Source: Blastocladiella emersonii ATCC 22665
Lineage: Eukaryota > Blastocladiomycota > Blastocladiomycetes > Blastocladiales > Blastocladiaceae
Direction: 5' to 3'
NCBI GenBank assembly: GCA_025594325.1
Contig: JANHCV010000012.1
Coordinates: 124,001 to 188,000 of the forward strand
DNA length: 64,000 nt
The position numbers and the translations under genes are program-made. How positions within the stretch are numbered: position 1 is the stretch's first letter; each line of letters opens with the position of its first letter. Shown here one piece after another: positions 10,832 to 20,456 of the stretch. The notes beneath the pieces were generated by a model. It saw only the letters and a list, made by a program, of their open reading frames with translations, was not told where the DNA came from and searched no databases.

Positions 10832-11802
10832 GTCGCGACGTGGCGCTCGACGGGTTCTCTCGACATAGAAAAGCTTAAAACATGGTTGGACGGGCTAAGC
10901 ATCAACCCCGACGTTCACGTTGCACTTGGAGTGCTGCCTGACGACGATTACACGGAAGAGGAGGTCGACGAAGACGACGAAATCGCCCGCCCGCTCGCCG
11001 TCGACAAAGGTGTCGATGCCATCTGCGCTCAAGTTTCGACCAGCGAGTCGACGGACCTCGTCCTGCAAAACACAATCTTATCAATGTTCGGCGTCGAGGC
11101 TCTCAATAGGCCATGGCGAGCCCTCTGCAGTCGGTAGATTCGGTATATTTCCGCGCTTGTACGCTGGATGTTCCTCGGCTCCTCGCACTGAAGATCCCCG
11201 AATCCGTATTGGGTGCGTCGTTCGAGGGACACTGGCTTGGCGATGGTCAACCCTCGACCAATTCGATGAACCCAAAGGTCTGGCCTGCCAACCTCAACTC
11301 GCTCTCCTTCCGCCGGGGCGAACTAGCATCCAGAATTTCGATGTACTTTTCTTGCCTTCCCAACGCACCTCGATTCTTAACCGTCCGAGACTGCTCCCTC
11401 AACAGCCGTGCTCACCTCAACCTTGCCTGTCTCCTCCCGCCCTCGCTCGAGCGACTATATTTGAGCGGAAACGAGCTGACCAGCGCGTGGTTTGCCTCCA
11501 TTGCCCCGCTGCTGCCGGAATTTCTTACCAAACTTGAGATTGGAATGGTTTTTGACATCCACGATTGCCCAGATGTCGAGGCTTCAAGCGCGTCTCAGCA
11601 TGCAATGCCGATCGGCTACGGGAACCGCGGGCTTCCTCAGTCGCTCGAATTGCTTGAAATCAAGGGCGCGCACCTTACATCGCAGCTTGTGGAGTCATTC
11701 GGCCGAGCCCTCCCTGCCTCGCTTCGAATTCTTTCGCTCGACTTCCGCTCAACAAGTGACGACACAGTCGTCGCGCTTGCTCACGGACTCCCGCTTCATT
11801 TA
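10730..11802 (+). pseudogene. LRR gene, 5' part, interrupted by a Harbinger element
   Basis: An acidic segment (PDDDYTEEEVDEDDE, about 10940-10985) lies in one frame to 11137. The LRR part begins in another frame at about 11113 (VDSVYFRACTLDVPRLLALKI) and runs through PPSLERLYLSGNELTSAW and PASLRILSLDFRSTSDDTV to LAHGLPLHL at 11802, where the transposon starts. The frame change near 11110-11140 is an indel or an unrecognised intron. The TTA codon for the last Leu is the target site itself. The coding sequence resumes in frame after the element (14245). Confidence 0.65.
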
Positions 11803-12016
11803 GGGCCCGTTTGGTTCAGATCAGGTGGATCAGCTGAAAAAGTTGCCACGTTTCACCTCACCCCCGTTCATCTCAGCGGCCGTGCGAACCAAACGCCCCG
11901 CTGGATGAACCCCCCCCCCCCCCGCAATAAAATCTTTCCCACCTCTTTGCAGCCGCACTTATTGCAACGAATCAACACCTAACCTCACGCATCGTGTTCT
12001 CGAGCCCTCAAACAAC

Positions 12017-13333
12017 ATGGGCAAGGGATACAACCGCAAGCTGCGCGGCCTCATACTCACGGCCGCCCTCGCTCTCCTGCGACGTCTCGCTGCGCGCAAC
12101 GAGCGCCGCTCGTGGGAGCCTATCCGCACGTCCACGCTTCCGGCGAGTCGTGGGTTCAAGAGCTGCTGACGTGCAACAGCGAAACGCGTTTTTCGGAAAT
12201 CGCCCGTATGCCCCGCAAGACCTTCAAGGCCATCTGCCGCCTGTTCCGCGACCGTGGCCTTCTCGCCGACGGCCGCGAGCTGTCCGTCGAGGCGCGCTTC
12301 ATGGTTTTTCTTGTCATGGCTGGCGAGGGCAGCACCAACCGCAACCTCAGGGAGCGGTTCCAAATCTCTGGCGAGACCGCGTCCAGGGTTCTGAAGCAAG
12401 TGCTCGACGCTCTGTACCGCCTGATGCCCGAGTTCATTGTCCAGCCGTCCGATTCTACGCCCGTGCATGAGCGCATCGCCCACGATCCGAAATACGCTCC
12501 GTCCCAGAACGCGGTCGGCGCGCTTGACGGAACGCACATCCCGTTTGTTGTGCCCGCCAAGCTTCACGACTCGTTCCGAAACCGCAAGGGGACCATCTCC
12601 TCAAATGTCCTCGCTGCCTGCGACTTTGACTTGAACTTCACCTACGTTCTCGCAGGGTGGGAGGGCAAGGCGCATGACTCGCGCGTGCTCTTGGACGCCT
12701 TCGCCCGTGGGTTCAAGATCCCCGCCGGCCGCTTCTACCTCGCCGACGGCGGCTACGCAAACCGCACGTCCATCATCGTGCCCTTCCGCGGTACCCGCTA
12801 TCATCTTCGCGAGTTTGCTCGCGGCAAGGATGGGTACGTTCTCACTGCCATGACCATCACGTTGGCGCCATCTCATCCGCTTCATCAACGTACGTAGAGT
12901 TAAGAACCGCGAGGAGCTTTTCAATCTGCGCCACGCGTCGCTCCGCAACTCTGTTGAGCGTATCTTTGGCGTGCTCAAGAAGCGGTTCCGCGTCCTCTCG
13001 ATTGGCGCGGCCTACCCAATCAAGACTCAAGTCAAGCTTGTGTACGCGCTCTGCACGCTGCACAACATGATCAACAAGTGGAACCAAGGCGGCGACGCCT
13101 TCTTTCGCGACGCCGAGACGGAGCTCCGGCGCGCGCGGGACGCGGCGCGTGAGGCGCGTGTGCGTGGGCGCGAGCCCCTGAACGACGAGAACGAGGAGGA
13201 CGACGAGGCCGCTGTCCTCGAGGCCTCGCTGGACGGAGCTCGTCAGCGCGGTATCTCGCTTCGGAACCGCATCGCAAATGTTCTTTGGACCGAGTACAGG
13301 CGCGTCATGGCCGCTCGTGGGACCCGTCTTTGA
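12017..13333 (+). pseudogene. Harbinger transposase (DDE_Tnp_4 type), one-base frameshift
   Basis: Translation begins at the ATG at 12017 (MGKGYNRKLRG). A one-base deletion near 12140, judged against copy 2 at 1201-1260, shifts the frame; the remainder is open from 12112. An intron at 12834-12897 (64 nt, GTACGT to GTAG) joins FARGKDG to VKNREELFNLRHA and restores the frame to the stop at 13333. The catalytic acidic residues are visible: D in GALDGTHIPF, D in GKAHDSRVL, and E in NSVERIFGVLKKRF. The C-terminus is charged and Arg/Glu-rich. Apart from the single deletion the gene looks intact, so inactivation is recent or the deletion is an assembly error. Confidence 0.85.
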
Positions 13334-13645
13334 AGGCGCGAAATAATTGTTGTACCCGCATGCATGCTGTAATATACTGATTTGTCAAGTACTATAACGT
13401 TAGATAAGCGATTCCAGATGATTTGACGCGTCGCTGAGGTCAGAACGCATCGGTGGAGACGCGTCGATCAATCACGTGACGTGTGAGACACTTTGCGAAC
13501 CACGCGTTTCTCAACGAGTCGCGTCATTTTTGAGCGAAGGGTAACGATTGAAGATACGATGGACACAAAGCCAGATGTATTGGACACAAATGGGCGAGAA
13601 CAAGGCCAGGAAGCAACGCGAGGGAGGGGGACATGTGCGAGAGAG

Positions 13646-14110
13646 CTACTGAATGAAAAACTCGAGGACGCGCTTGCGCTTCGGTCCGGACACGGCCATG
13701 GCGCGAAGCGCTTGATCCTCGGTCAGGCGGGTGGCGACGTCGATCTGGTACTCTTCATTGTCGTTGTACGCGTCCTGGACCCATTCAAGTGCGGCGGTCA
13801 GGACGGGCTTGGAGTCGGCGGTCGCGACGCTCTGGAACACCTCCTTGATGCCCATGAGGAATTCCGAGTCCGAGAGGCGACGCGAGCTGCTGTCCGAAGT
13901 GCGGCTGCGCTTGCTGGCGGGGGCCGCGTCGTCTTGACCATCGACACCTTCCACGTCACCAGACTCCTTGCCGTCCTGCTCGAGGTGCGAGTACTCGCCG
14001 GTGGTGGTCGAGCCGCCCCACGAAGGAAAACAGCGTTTATATAGGCCGGGAAGCACAGCCTGAAGGTTTCGGGGGCGAGCAGACGGGCAATTCAGCGACG
14101 AGGGTTCCAT
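13646..14110 (-). CDS. Harbinger second protein, N-terminally shortened
   Basis: A 154-residue frame inside the element, antisense to the transposase, as usual for the Myb/SANT-like partner protein that assists nuclear import and DNA binding of Harbinger transposases. It has a nuclear-localisation-like patch (ASKRSRTSDSSSRR) and ends with the hydrophobic helix region EDQALRAMAVSGPKRKRVLEFF, which resembles the C-terminal half of such partners. The tryptophan-rich Myb/SANT region expected at the N-terminus is missing: the frame begins only about 135 bp inside the terminal repeat. Assignment rests on position and on the C-terminal pattern. Confidence 0.6.
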   Translation of the reverse strand: MEPSSLNCPSARPRNLQAVLPGLYKRCFPSWGGSTTTGEYSHLEQDGKESGDVEGVDGQDDAAPASKRSRTSDSSSRRLSDSEFLMGIKEVFQSVATADSKPVLTAALEWVQDAYNDNEEYQIDVATRLTEDQALRAMAVSGPKRKRVLEFFIQ

Positions 14111-14244
14111 TCAGCTCATCCGGGGGTCGACCCAAACGCCGCGATGAACGCGACGGGGTGAAAATGCCACGTTTCAGCTGGGTGAACACCGGACCGTGTA
14201 AAATCGATTGATCCACCTGATTCACCCCGGAACCAAACGGGCCC

Positions 14245-14490
14245 TTAGTCGAGCTGACCGCTCGCAACTGCAACATGTCGCGTCATGGATCCCTTGCCAT
14301 CCTTTCGAGGCTCTCGAAATCGCTCACCAGCCTCGAACTTAGTGGTTCGATGGTCAATCGTGTCCTGCATTGGAGAAGTGCGGCGCTGCGTGCCTGTCGG
14401 ACACGATCATCGTTCCACGCGCGATACTTCAAAGTCGGCTCACTGAGCTCTCCCCGCTCAAGTCAAATGGAGCGCAGGTTTTTTTTATGA
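14245..14490 (+). pseudogene. LRR gene, 3' continuation after the transposon
   Basis: Immediately after the right-hand TTA the sequence reads VELTARNCNMSRHGSLAIL and KSLTSLELSGSMV, an LRR pattern in the same frame as the LRR segment ending at 11802. The frame reaches a stop at 14490. Near 14370 another frame (GAACLSDTIIVPRAIL) looks like a continuation, so a further frameshift is likely. Confidence 0.6.
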
Positions 14491-14616
14491 GCCTCATCTG
14501 TCCGCCACAAAGTGGACCGGCCGTGGGACACTGTACAACAGAAGTTCCCCGCGGACAAGCGAGGCAGACCGAAGACCTTTCAACTTGTGCAAATATGTGT
14601 CGCCGGCTCCGTTCAA

Positions 14617-14815
14617 TCGCGCAACGCTGCTACGCCAGCACGTTTCATGGAGTGAAACGTATCGCGATAAACCGCCGAACCGTGAACGCGGGCGACAGCA
14701 GCGGACAACGGGCGGGAGGGGAGGTGGGTGCGCGCGTGGCGCGCGTGAAATGCAACGCGTCGGCGCTTCGGGCCCGCTGCGAGACAGTAAGCCCGGTATT
14801 CATTGGATTCGTGAT
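14617..14815. repeat. Dispersed repeat, copy A
   Basis: About 190 bp shared in the same orientation with 27985-28155. Both contain CGCAACG..GCTACG.C..CACGTT, then ATCGC.AT.. ACCGC.GAACC, then ACGCGGG.GAC.GCAGCGGACAA, and CCCGCTGCGAGACA. On the minus strand both read LSAAV.RVHGSAV in translation. It is probably an old transposon fragment. Confidence 0.6.
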
Positions 14816-15180
14816 GCGTGTGCGCTACACGGTTGACGGGAGTTCGAAGCCAGCGTCGTGTCCGGACGGCTACTGCGCCACATCTGGGTGATGTCAGATT
14901 GTAACCCCGTGAGTGGCGCAACGCGTCTCGCAATGTGATCTCAGGCACGGATTTGTAGCACGCCAACCCTTTGCTGCCAGCAAGCACCAAACCGGACTTT
15001 AACGGCAGCGAAAACACATACATGGAACAATCAAACAAAGAAATCGAGAGCAGGACCGCGCGCCTCTGATTGTGCGCGTCCGCTGATTAGGAGTGTGATG
15101 ATACAAAGGATAATTATCAAATACAGCAAATTTATAACAGAGAAATTGTCAGAACAGGCGGGAAGTGGCTCAAACTGGGC
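14816..15180. other. No gene recognised
   Basis: The region becomes AT-richer towards 15080-15160, consistent with the 3' flank of the GTPase gene that follows on the minus strand. Confidence 0.4.
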
Positions 15181-17367
15181 CTAAAAGTTGTCTATCCCGC
15201 AAGCAATCATAAGCCCGCCGCTCCTGGGCTTCGGGTTGCCGCATGCACAGTTCCACTCGATCGAGTGCCCATCTTCAAACATGCACGGACCGCCGCAGCC
15301 CTTGCACTTGCCCGCGCTGCATAGGCCGCAATGAGTCTCGCAGGTCGGAGGGTGCGGGTCCTTGCCACAAACGTAGTCGAAGACCTTGTTGTGGTCGCAA
15401 ACCACGCGGTGCCGAGTCTCGCACGAGCACGGGCCCGTGTGGCCGGCTCCCTTGGCGCACGGCTTTTTGCATCCACTGGCACGGCAATCATTCTTGCAGC
15501 ACGATGCACACCGGTGCTCTCCAGTGTGGTTGACCCGCAGCGAGCACGTCTTGTCATGACCGTTGACGCACTTGTCGTGCATGCAACAGTCCGCGCAGCC
15601 GCCGTGCTTCAGCATCTGCTTACCGTGGTGCGGGCAGACGGCGGACAAGCACCCGCAATGAAAACTGTCTCCACACTGGCCTTGCTTCGTCGCCGAGCAG
15701 CCATACTTGGCTTTCTTGCACGAAAGCGTGACGCGCTGTGAGCAACGGTGGATCAGGTGGCCGTCGTGACGCGTTCCAGCGATGCAATGCACACCATGCA
15801 GCTTACACTTGGCCGTGCAGCAAGTGCAGGCGAGCTCGACGCCGCAGGGCAGATCCTCGGAAAAGCCACAGTTTTCGGGGCATTCCTTGGTAACGACGAG
15901 ATCGCAGCAGTGCAGCTTGCGCGTGAGCTCGGCCGTTTCACCGTCGAGACTCGGGTCAAGGTCGTGAGCACGGTTCTTCTTGCACGGATTGTCGTGGGCC
16001 TGGCACGCGGATGGACAAGCACCGTAATGAGCCTTGAGCTGAATGATTATGGTCGAGACCTCGCCCATAGCCTGCTCGAGCTTCGAAAGAGGCACGGGCG
16101 CGTCAAGAAGCGCGCGCTTGGCCTGCTCGCGGAGATTGGCATCGGCTGCGTCGTCCAGTACGGCGCCAGGGTAGGGCCACAGCTCGATCACAGCCGCCGC
16201 GTCGACCAGCGCCTTCTGGCACATGGTCTCAACAATTCGTGACTCGGCCGCAATGAGGTCAATGGCGAGGCCATGCGGATCGTTGATCATGGCGGCAACA
16301 GAAGCGGCGTAATGATGAAGTACGTGAGGCTCAATGGCCACAGGACTCGAGGGTGCATTATCAGAAGCGTTACCGGTTGTGGCTGCCGAAATACTCTTCG
16401 CAGCCCAGTGCTGGATTTTGGCCTCGACTTCGTCCAAGGCGGCGAAGAACTCGGCACGCGACTGTCCGCTGGCTTCGGCAAGGGACTTGGCATAAAAGTT
16501 GGGCAACAGGAACGGCTCGACAGCACACGGCTTGATGCGGGCGAACGCCGAAGAATACTTGGCCTGCATCGCAGCAGCAATCGACTGCTTTGCGGAGAAG
16601 TCGTCGCATTCGTCGGCCTTGTTGACAATGGGTAGAATGGCGACAGCAGACCGCTGGTTGGAAATGCGCTCGAGAATTCGGGCGACTTGAATCTCAAACT
16701 CGTCCCGCGAGGTGATCTCTTGCGAAAGCGGAATGAAGATGTTGCTGAGAGCAAGCAGAAGCGTCGTCAGTCGGTACTGGTACTCGGCCAGCTTGCTCGC
16801 CACCTCCTTTTTGATCCCTTCCTCCTGCTTGATGCTGGGTCCGTCGGGGAAGATGGCGAGGTTCGTGGTAATTGCATTGACCAGCTCATGCTGCTTGTCG
16901 ACGCTGAAGTTTCCCTCGACATCAAAGACAAGGTAGACAAAGTCGCCGCGCGGAACAATGGCCGCAAAAGCACCCTCGGTCGTGCGCTTGGTCCGAACCT
17001 TGCCAGTCGCAAACTCGGCACCAAACAGGGCTCGCATGACGGTGCTCTTGCCCGTCTTCTGGTTGCCGTAGTTGGTGAGCACCACGAGGTGCAGTGCACG
17101 ACCCTCAGCCGTGGCCTGCTCTAGATACGGGTTGACCATGGCCATGAAATCTTGGGCGGGCGCGAGGTTGATCGAGGTGTCGATTGCGATCAGGGCCTGG
17201 TCAAGAGTTTCAGCGCACTCGAGTCCATTCTTGTTGACGCGCTGCGGCTCCACAAAGTAAAAGACTTCGACTCCGGAATTATCGCCATTTGAGGCAAGGG
17301 TTGTGACCTGTACATCAGGCGAAAGGAAACAGGTGAGTTGTTTGCGCGAGAAAAACACACATATCAT
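15181..17367 (-). CDS. GB1/RHD3-like GTPase with a C-terminal Cys/His-rich region
   Basis: A 728-residue frame from the ATG at 17367. G-domain motifs: P-loop GNQKTGKST (about residue 100), a switch-I TTEGAFAAI, G3 as FDVEG, and G4 as VNKAD (about residue 250). The G3 and switch spacing, and the hydrophobic LTTLLLALSNIFIPL after it, resemble the GB1/RHD3 class (GBP, atlastin) of the dynamin-related superfamily; the NKxD G4 is more classical than the RD of GBPs. Residues about 440-720 contain dozens of Cys and His in repeated CxxC/CxxxC pairs (ACTCCTAKCKLHG, GHTGPCSCETRH), probably zinc-binding. A TGTACAG acceptor-like site at about 17305 leaves open a 5' intron and a different N-terminus. It is head-to-head with the gene at 17867. 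No named orthologue is recognised. Confidence 0.75.
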   Translation of the reverse strand: MICVFFSRKQLTCFLSPDVQVTTLASNGDNSGVEVFYFVEPQRVNKNGLECAETLDQALIAIDTSINLAPAQDFMAMVNPYLEQATAEGRALHLVVLTNYGNQKTGKSTVMRALFGAEFATGKVRTKRTTEGAFAAIVPRGDFVYLVFDVEGNFSVDKQHELVNAITTNLAIFPDGPSIKQEEGIKKEVASKLAEYQYRLTTLLLALSNIFIPLSQEITSRDEFEIQVARILERISNQRSAVAILPIVNKADECDDFSAKQSIAAAMQAKYSSAFARIKPCAVEPFLLPNFYAKSLAEASGQSRAEFFAALDEVEAKIQHWAAKSISAATTGNASDNAPSSPVAIEPHVLHHYAASVAAMINDPHGLAIDLIAAESRIVETMCQKALVDAAAVIELWPYPGAVLDDAADANLREQAKRALLDAPVPLSKLEQAMGEVSTIIIQLKAHYGACPSACQAHDNPCKKNRAHDLDPSLDGETAELTRKLHCCDLVVTKECPENCGFSEDLPCGVELACTCCTAKCKLHGVHCIAGTRHDGHLIHRCSQRVTLSCKKAKYGCSATKQGQCGDSFHCGCLSAVCPHHGKQMLKHGGCADCCMHDKCVNGHDKTCSLRVNHTGEHRCASCCKNDCRASGCKKPCAKGAGHTGPCSCETRHRVVCDHNKVFDYVCGKDPHPPTCETHCGLCSAGKCKGCGGPCMFEDGHSIEWNCACGNPKPRSGGLMIACGIDNF

Positions 17368-17866
17368 CTTTTAATCGCATCTGTATGTACCATTGTCAAA
17401 ACGTGAAGGAAGAATTTCTTGTCGTGTGCCGGTGTCGGAGTGTAAAATTGCTTCGTAAACTGCTTATCCAACCTGAGGAGGGCTCGGGGCGATCGGTATA
17501 TGTAGTAGTCGCCTTGAACAGTAAAGCCCGTACACCGCTACGCTTGACCGTTCAGTACTCGTAAACACCGCACGGACATTTCTACTGTTCTTTACCGTTT
17601 CCACTCCCTTCGAAAAATCACCTGCGAAACAGTTAAGGGCTTCTTTTTCCTCAACCACGATTTCCGCTCGTTCACCGCACATCACGTCCACCTTGCCTTG
17701 CTTCCCGCCCCTTCGGTTTACGGGCTCTACTGTTCTCTGGATAGCGCGAGTACATATAATTGCTGCGCCCGCTGCTGGTTGCTGGTCATTGTTTGAACAA
17801 AAAAAAAAACACCCGGAGCAACACAGATTCAACTCCTCCCCCAGTTTCCTCAAGTGAAAACACATC
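17368..17866. promoter_or_regulatory. Divergent intergenic region
   Basis: About 500 bp lie between two outward-facing genes and must hold both promoters. It has an A-run (about 17801-17810) close to the + strand start. A short minus-strand open frame here has no family resemblance and is not annotated. Confidence 0.5.
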
Positions 17867-18703
17867 ATGGTGGCCTGGCTTGCAGTCGCTGGGTTTGGCA
17901 TGCTCACTGGCGCAGTGGGCGGATCGGCCTACGGAGTCTATTCCAAGGTTTCAAGTCTCGTGGATCATGCCAAGGAAACGCTCAACTCGCTTACAGGGCA
18001 AATGACTTCGCTCTTCAAGACCACCGAGACTCAAGTCAAGGATGTCGCCCATGAAGCCAAAGTGGCAGCCCGACAGGCCGAGCGTAACGTGAGCGGCCTC
18101 GTGAACGAGGGCCACCATGTTGGCGGCACCGCCAAGCTTCACGTTTATCGGCTTTCGGCTCGAGGGCATCAATTCTTTGACCTTGCCAACTCGGTCTTGT
18201 TCAACGCACACGCGCTTCACTCACACCTGATCAAAGTAATCGCTAGCCGCGTCGTCAGCATGGAAGCTTTTTTGCGCGGGAACATTGGTGCAGCACGCGA
18301 TGGACTCAAGCATCTCATTCCGCACATGGACAATACCAAGGTTAATGCGCAAGAGTTGATCACGTTCTCACTTCGACGTGCGCAGACGGTGGTCACCAAC
18401 AATCGAGCACTCATCGCCATTTCTTTTGGCTGCTTTGTCCTGTCGCTGCGCTATCTCGAGTACTTGATCCCGCTGACGTGCTTCATTTTCGCCTTCTATT
18501 GGCTTTGCATGGACAAGCCGGCTGTGGAGCTTCCCTCGTGCACCGAGCTAGAAGCGGCTGACGTCGATTCCACTGATGTCCCTCTCACGATTCCGCTTGA
18601 CGACCGCCCATGGGTCGCACGCAAACGTTGGCGCAAGAGGTCGCGCCTGGTTCGCGCCGCCGGACGCGCTGCGCCTCAATATAGAATCACGTGCTCACCC
18701 TGA
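17867..18703 (+). CDS. Membrane protein of unknown family
   Basis: A 278-residue frame from the ATG at 17867. An N-terminal hydrophobic Gly/Ala-rich segment (WLAVAGFGMLTGAVGG) is followed by an amphipathic helical stretch, residues about 25-85, rich in Lys/Glu/Ala/Gln with a late-embryogenesis-abundant or apolipoprotein character (TTETQVKDVAHEAKVAARQA). Two closely spaced membrane segments occur at about 180-220 (ALIAISFGCFVLSL and LIPLTCFIFAFYWL), which could form a hairpin. The tail is basic (ARKRWRKRSRLVR). This could be an organelle or lipid-droplet membrane protein, but no family is recognised. It is divergent from the GTPase gene. Confidence 0.65.
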   Translation: MVAWLAVAGFGMLTGAVGGSAYGVYSKVSSLVDHAKETLNSLTGQMTSLFKTTETQVKDVAHEAKVAARQAERNVSGLVNEGHHVGGTAKLHVYRLSARGHQFFDLANSVLFNAHALHSHLIKVIASRVVSMEAFLRGNIGAARDGLKHLIPHMDNTKVNAQELITFSLRRAQTVVTNNRALIAISFGCFVLSLRYLEYLIPLTCFIFAFYWLCMDKPAVELPSCTELEAADVDSTDVPLTIPLDDRPWVARKRWRKRSRLVRAAGRAAPQYRITCSP

Positions 18704-18742
18704 TAGGCATTCCGATAGACCGATTCGAATAATAGCTCTGTA

Positions 18743-20190
18743 TTAATCATGATACGCCGCTGCTTGCGGCCGCCGTCGCCGCCACTCCTTGATGCGCGGG
18801 AACGAGTGCTTGAGCTCGGTCTCGATGCCGCCGACCCGTGGCCGCCCGCCCACCTTCGACGTGGCAGTCGATCTTGATCGGACTGAGCGGGTGCGCTTGA
18901 TGGCTGCGCGGAGGCTGGCGCCCTTGATCTCCTTGAGTGACGTGATCTCGCACTTGGCGTCGGCGATGGCCACGGTCACTGACCGTCGCAGCGAGTCGGG
19001 CTTGGACTTCTGCGCCGCCGAGTGTCGTTGCCCTGGTGCGGAGGGGCGCAAGGTCAGCGACGCGGAGAGAGAGAGGGGCGGTGCGCGCGAGACGTACCGC
19101 GAAGTCCTCGTAGCCGAGGGCGACTTGTCCTTGCACTGCAGCGAGTCGAAGACCTTGGTCTTGTCGATGTTGGCGCCAGCAAGCTGCCGCTTGATCTGCA
19201 GTGAGACAGACGCGTACGTGCGTGTTAGCGAGGGGCTCGAAGCGCGCATCCTAGGCCGCGGACCAGGTCGAGAACGCACCGTGATCGAGCATGCCCTGGA
19301 TCTCGCTGTATTTGACCTCGAACGCCTTGGCGAGTCCGAGCAACAGCACGTCAGAGTCGATGACCATGGTCGGGGCCGTGGTTGCCGTTGCTCGAGGTCT
19401 TCGGCCGTCGCGGACGCGTCGTTGGTGACCATGGCGGTACAGTCGGTGATCGAGTCGAGCTTGGCCTCGCCGACGCCTTGGGCACGCGGACGACGGCGCC
19501 CACGAGTGCCGACACCCGCAGCAAGTGAGAAAGCGTACCGCATCGCCAGGGAGCTTGGCGACCTTGATCACGTCGGCGAGGAACGCGGTTGCTACACGGC
19601 CGAGGACGCGTCAGAAAGCGGGTCACGTCGTAGCCGCGGTGATACACGCGCACACCTTGTCGAACGCGGCCGTGCACGCGCTTAGTGAGGCCCTTGTCGA
19701 ACAACTTGGTCGAAGCGGATGCTCGGCCTTGCGCGCGTCACTGAGGCGGTCGATCGCGTCAAACGAGGCGCACTTGGTGTTTTCGAGGCGTTGGTCGACA
19801 CAATCGCTCGGTGGGCGGAGATCTGGACGAGTGAGGTGACGAAGGGGACGGGTCAGCGTGGTTCGAACGACGTGTTCAAGGCGGCGAGTGATAAGGGGGT
19901 GATGACAGGCGGAACCGAGCCGATCCGCCGCGGAGGACGATCGGCAGCGGTCCCGCGCGTGGCGAGGTCGATGAGTGTCGAAAGGAAGGGCAGAAGTGGG
20001 GCGGATAAGTCGACGGAAAACGCGCGCTCGCGGCGACTCAGCACGACGCGGATGCACCGCCGCAGCGGCGACGTACGCCTCCTTGGTGGCCCCGGGCACG
20101 TCTCGGGGGTCGGTTCGTCGTCTTAGGCGAGCGTGGAGGGCGCGGACACGACTCGGGCATGGCGAGCGAGGCGGCGAAGGCTGCCTCACG
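18743..20190 (-). pseudogene. Decayed multi-exon gene of unknown function
   Basis: Minus-strand exon-like pieces are joined by good intron signals. One intron is 19279-19196 (GTGCGT donor, GCTAAC branch, CTGCAG acceptor) and another 19095-19033 (GTACGT, CTGAC, CCAG). Pieces include IDSDVLLLGLAKAFEVKYSEI before the first, QLAGANIDKTKVFDSLQ between them, and KCEITSLKEIKGASLRAAIKR after the second. The exons do not stay in one frame: both KSPSATRTS and VALGYEDFA readings occur at one place. Indels have therefore accumulated. Product not recognised. Confidence 0.4.
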
Positions 20191-20456
20191 ACGCGGGCGC
20201 CGCGTTGGCCGGCGCGGTGTGGGCAACGTACGGGCAGGGCTGCATGCGATGGGGAGGGGATGGGTGCGTCGAATGCATGGTGCTAGGTGGGGTCGCGCGG
20301 GGACTTGGCGGTTCGGCGGGAGCGGCAGCCATCCGCGCCCAACGCGCGCGCTGAACAAGGATCGGCGGCGGACGAAAGCGTCACGTGGCGTGACCTTCGC
20401 GTCCTTCAGACCTCCCTCACCGCTCAACGTACCATGCCACTTCACTCTGCGACTCT

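Larger units (their letters stand above)
11803..14244 (+). mobile_element. PIF/Harbinger DNA transposon (copy 1), 2,442 bp
   Basis: The element starts GGGCCCGTTTGGTTC and ends with the inverted complement GAACCAAACGGGCCC. It is flanked on both sides by TTA (11800-11802 and 14245-14247), the 3-bp target duplication typical of PIF/Harbinger. It carries the two genes usual for the superfamily, a DDE transposase (+) and a second protein (-). It sits inside an LRR gene. A 5' stub of a related copy lies at 1141-1563. Confidence 0.93.

Noticed and set aside
12895-12897. Stop codon ending the transposase early
   Set aside because: It lies at the end of a 64-nt intron whose removal restores the conserved NREELFNLRHA block in phase.
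17464-17907. Minus-strand 147-codon frame between the GTPase and membrane-protein genes
   Set aside because: No similarity and it overlaps the start of the membrane-protein gene; more likely promoter DNA.
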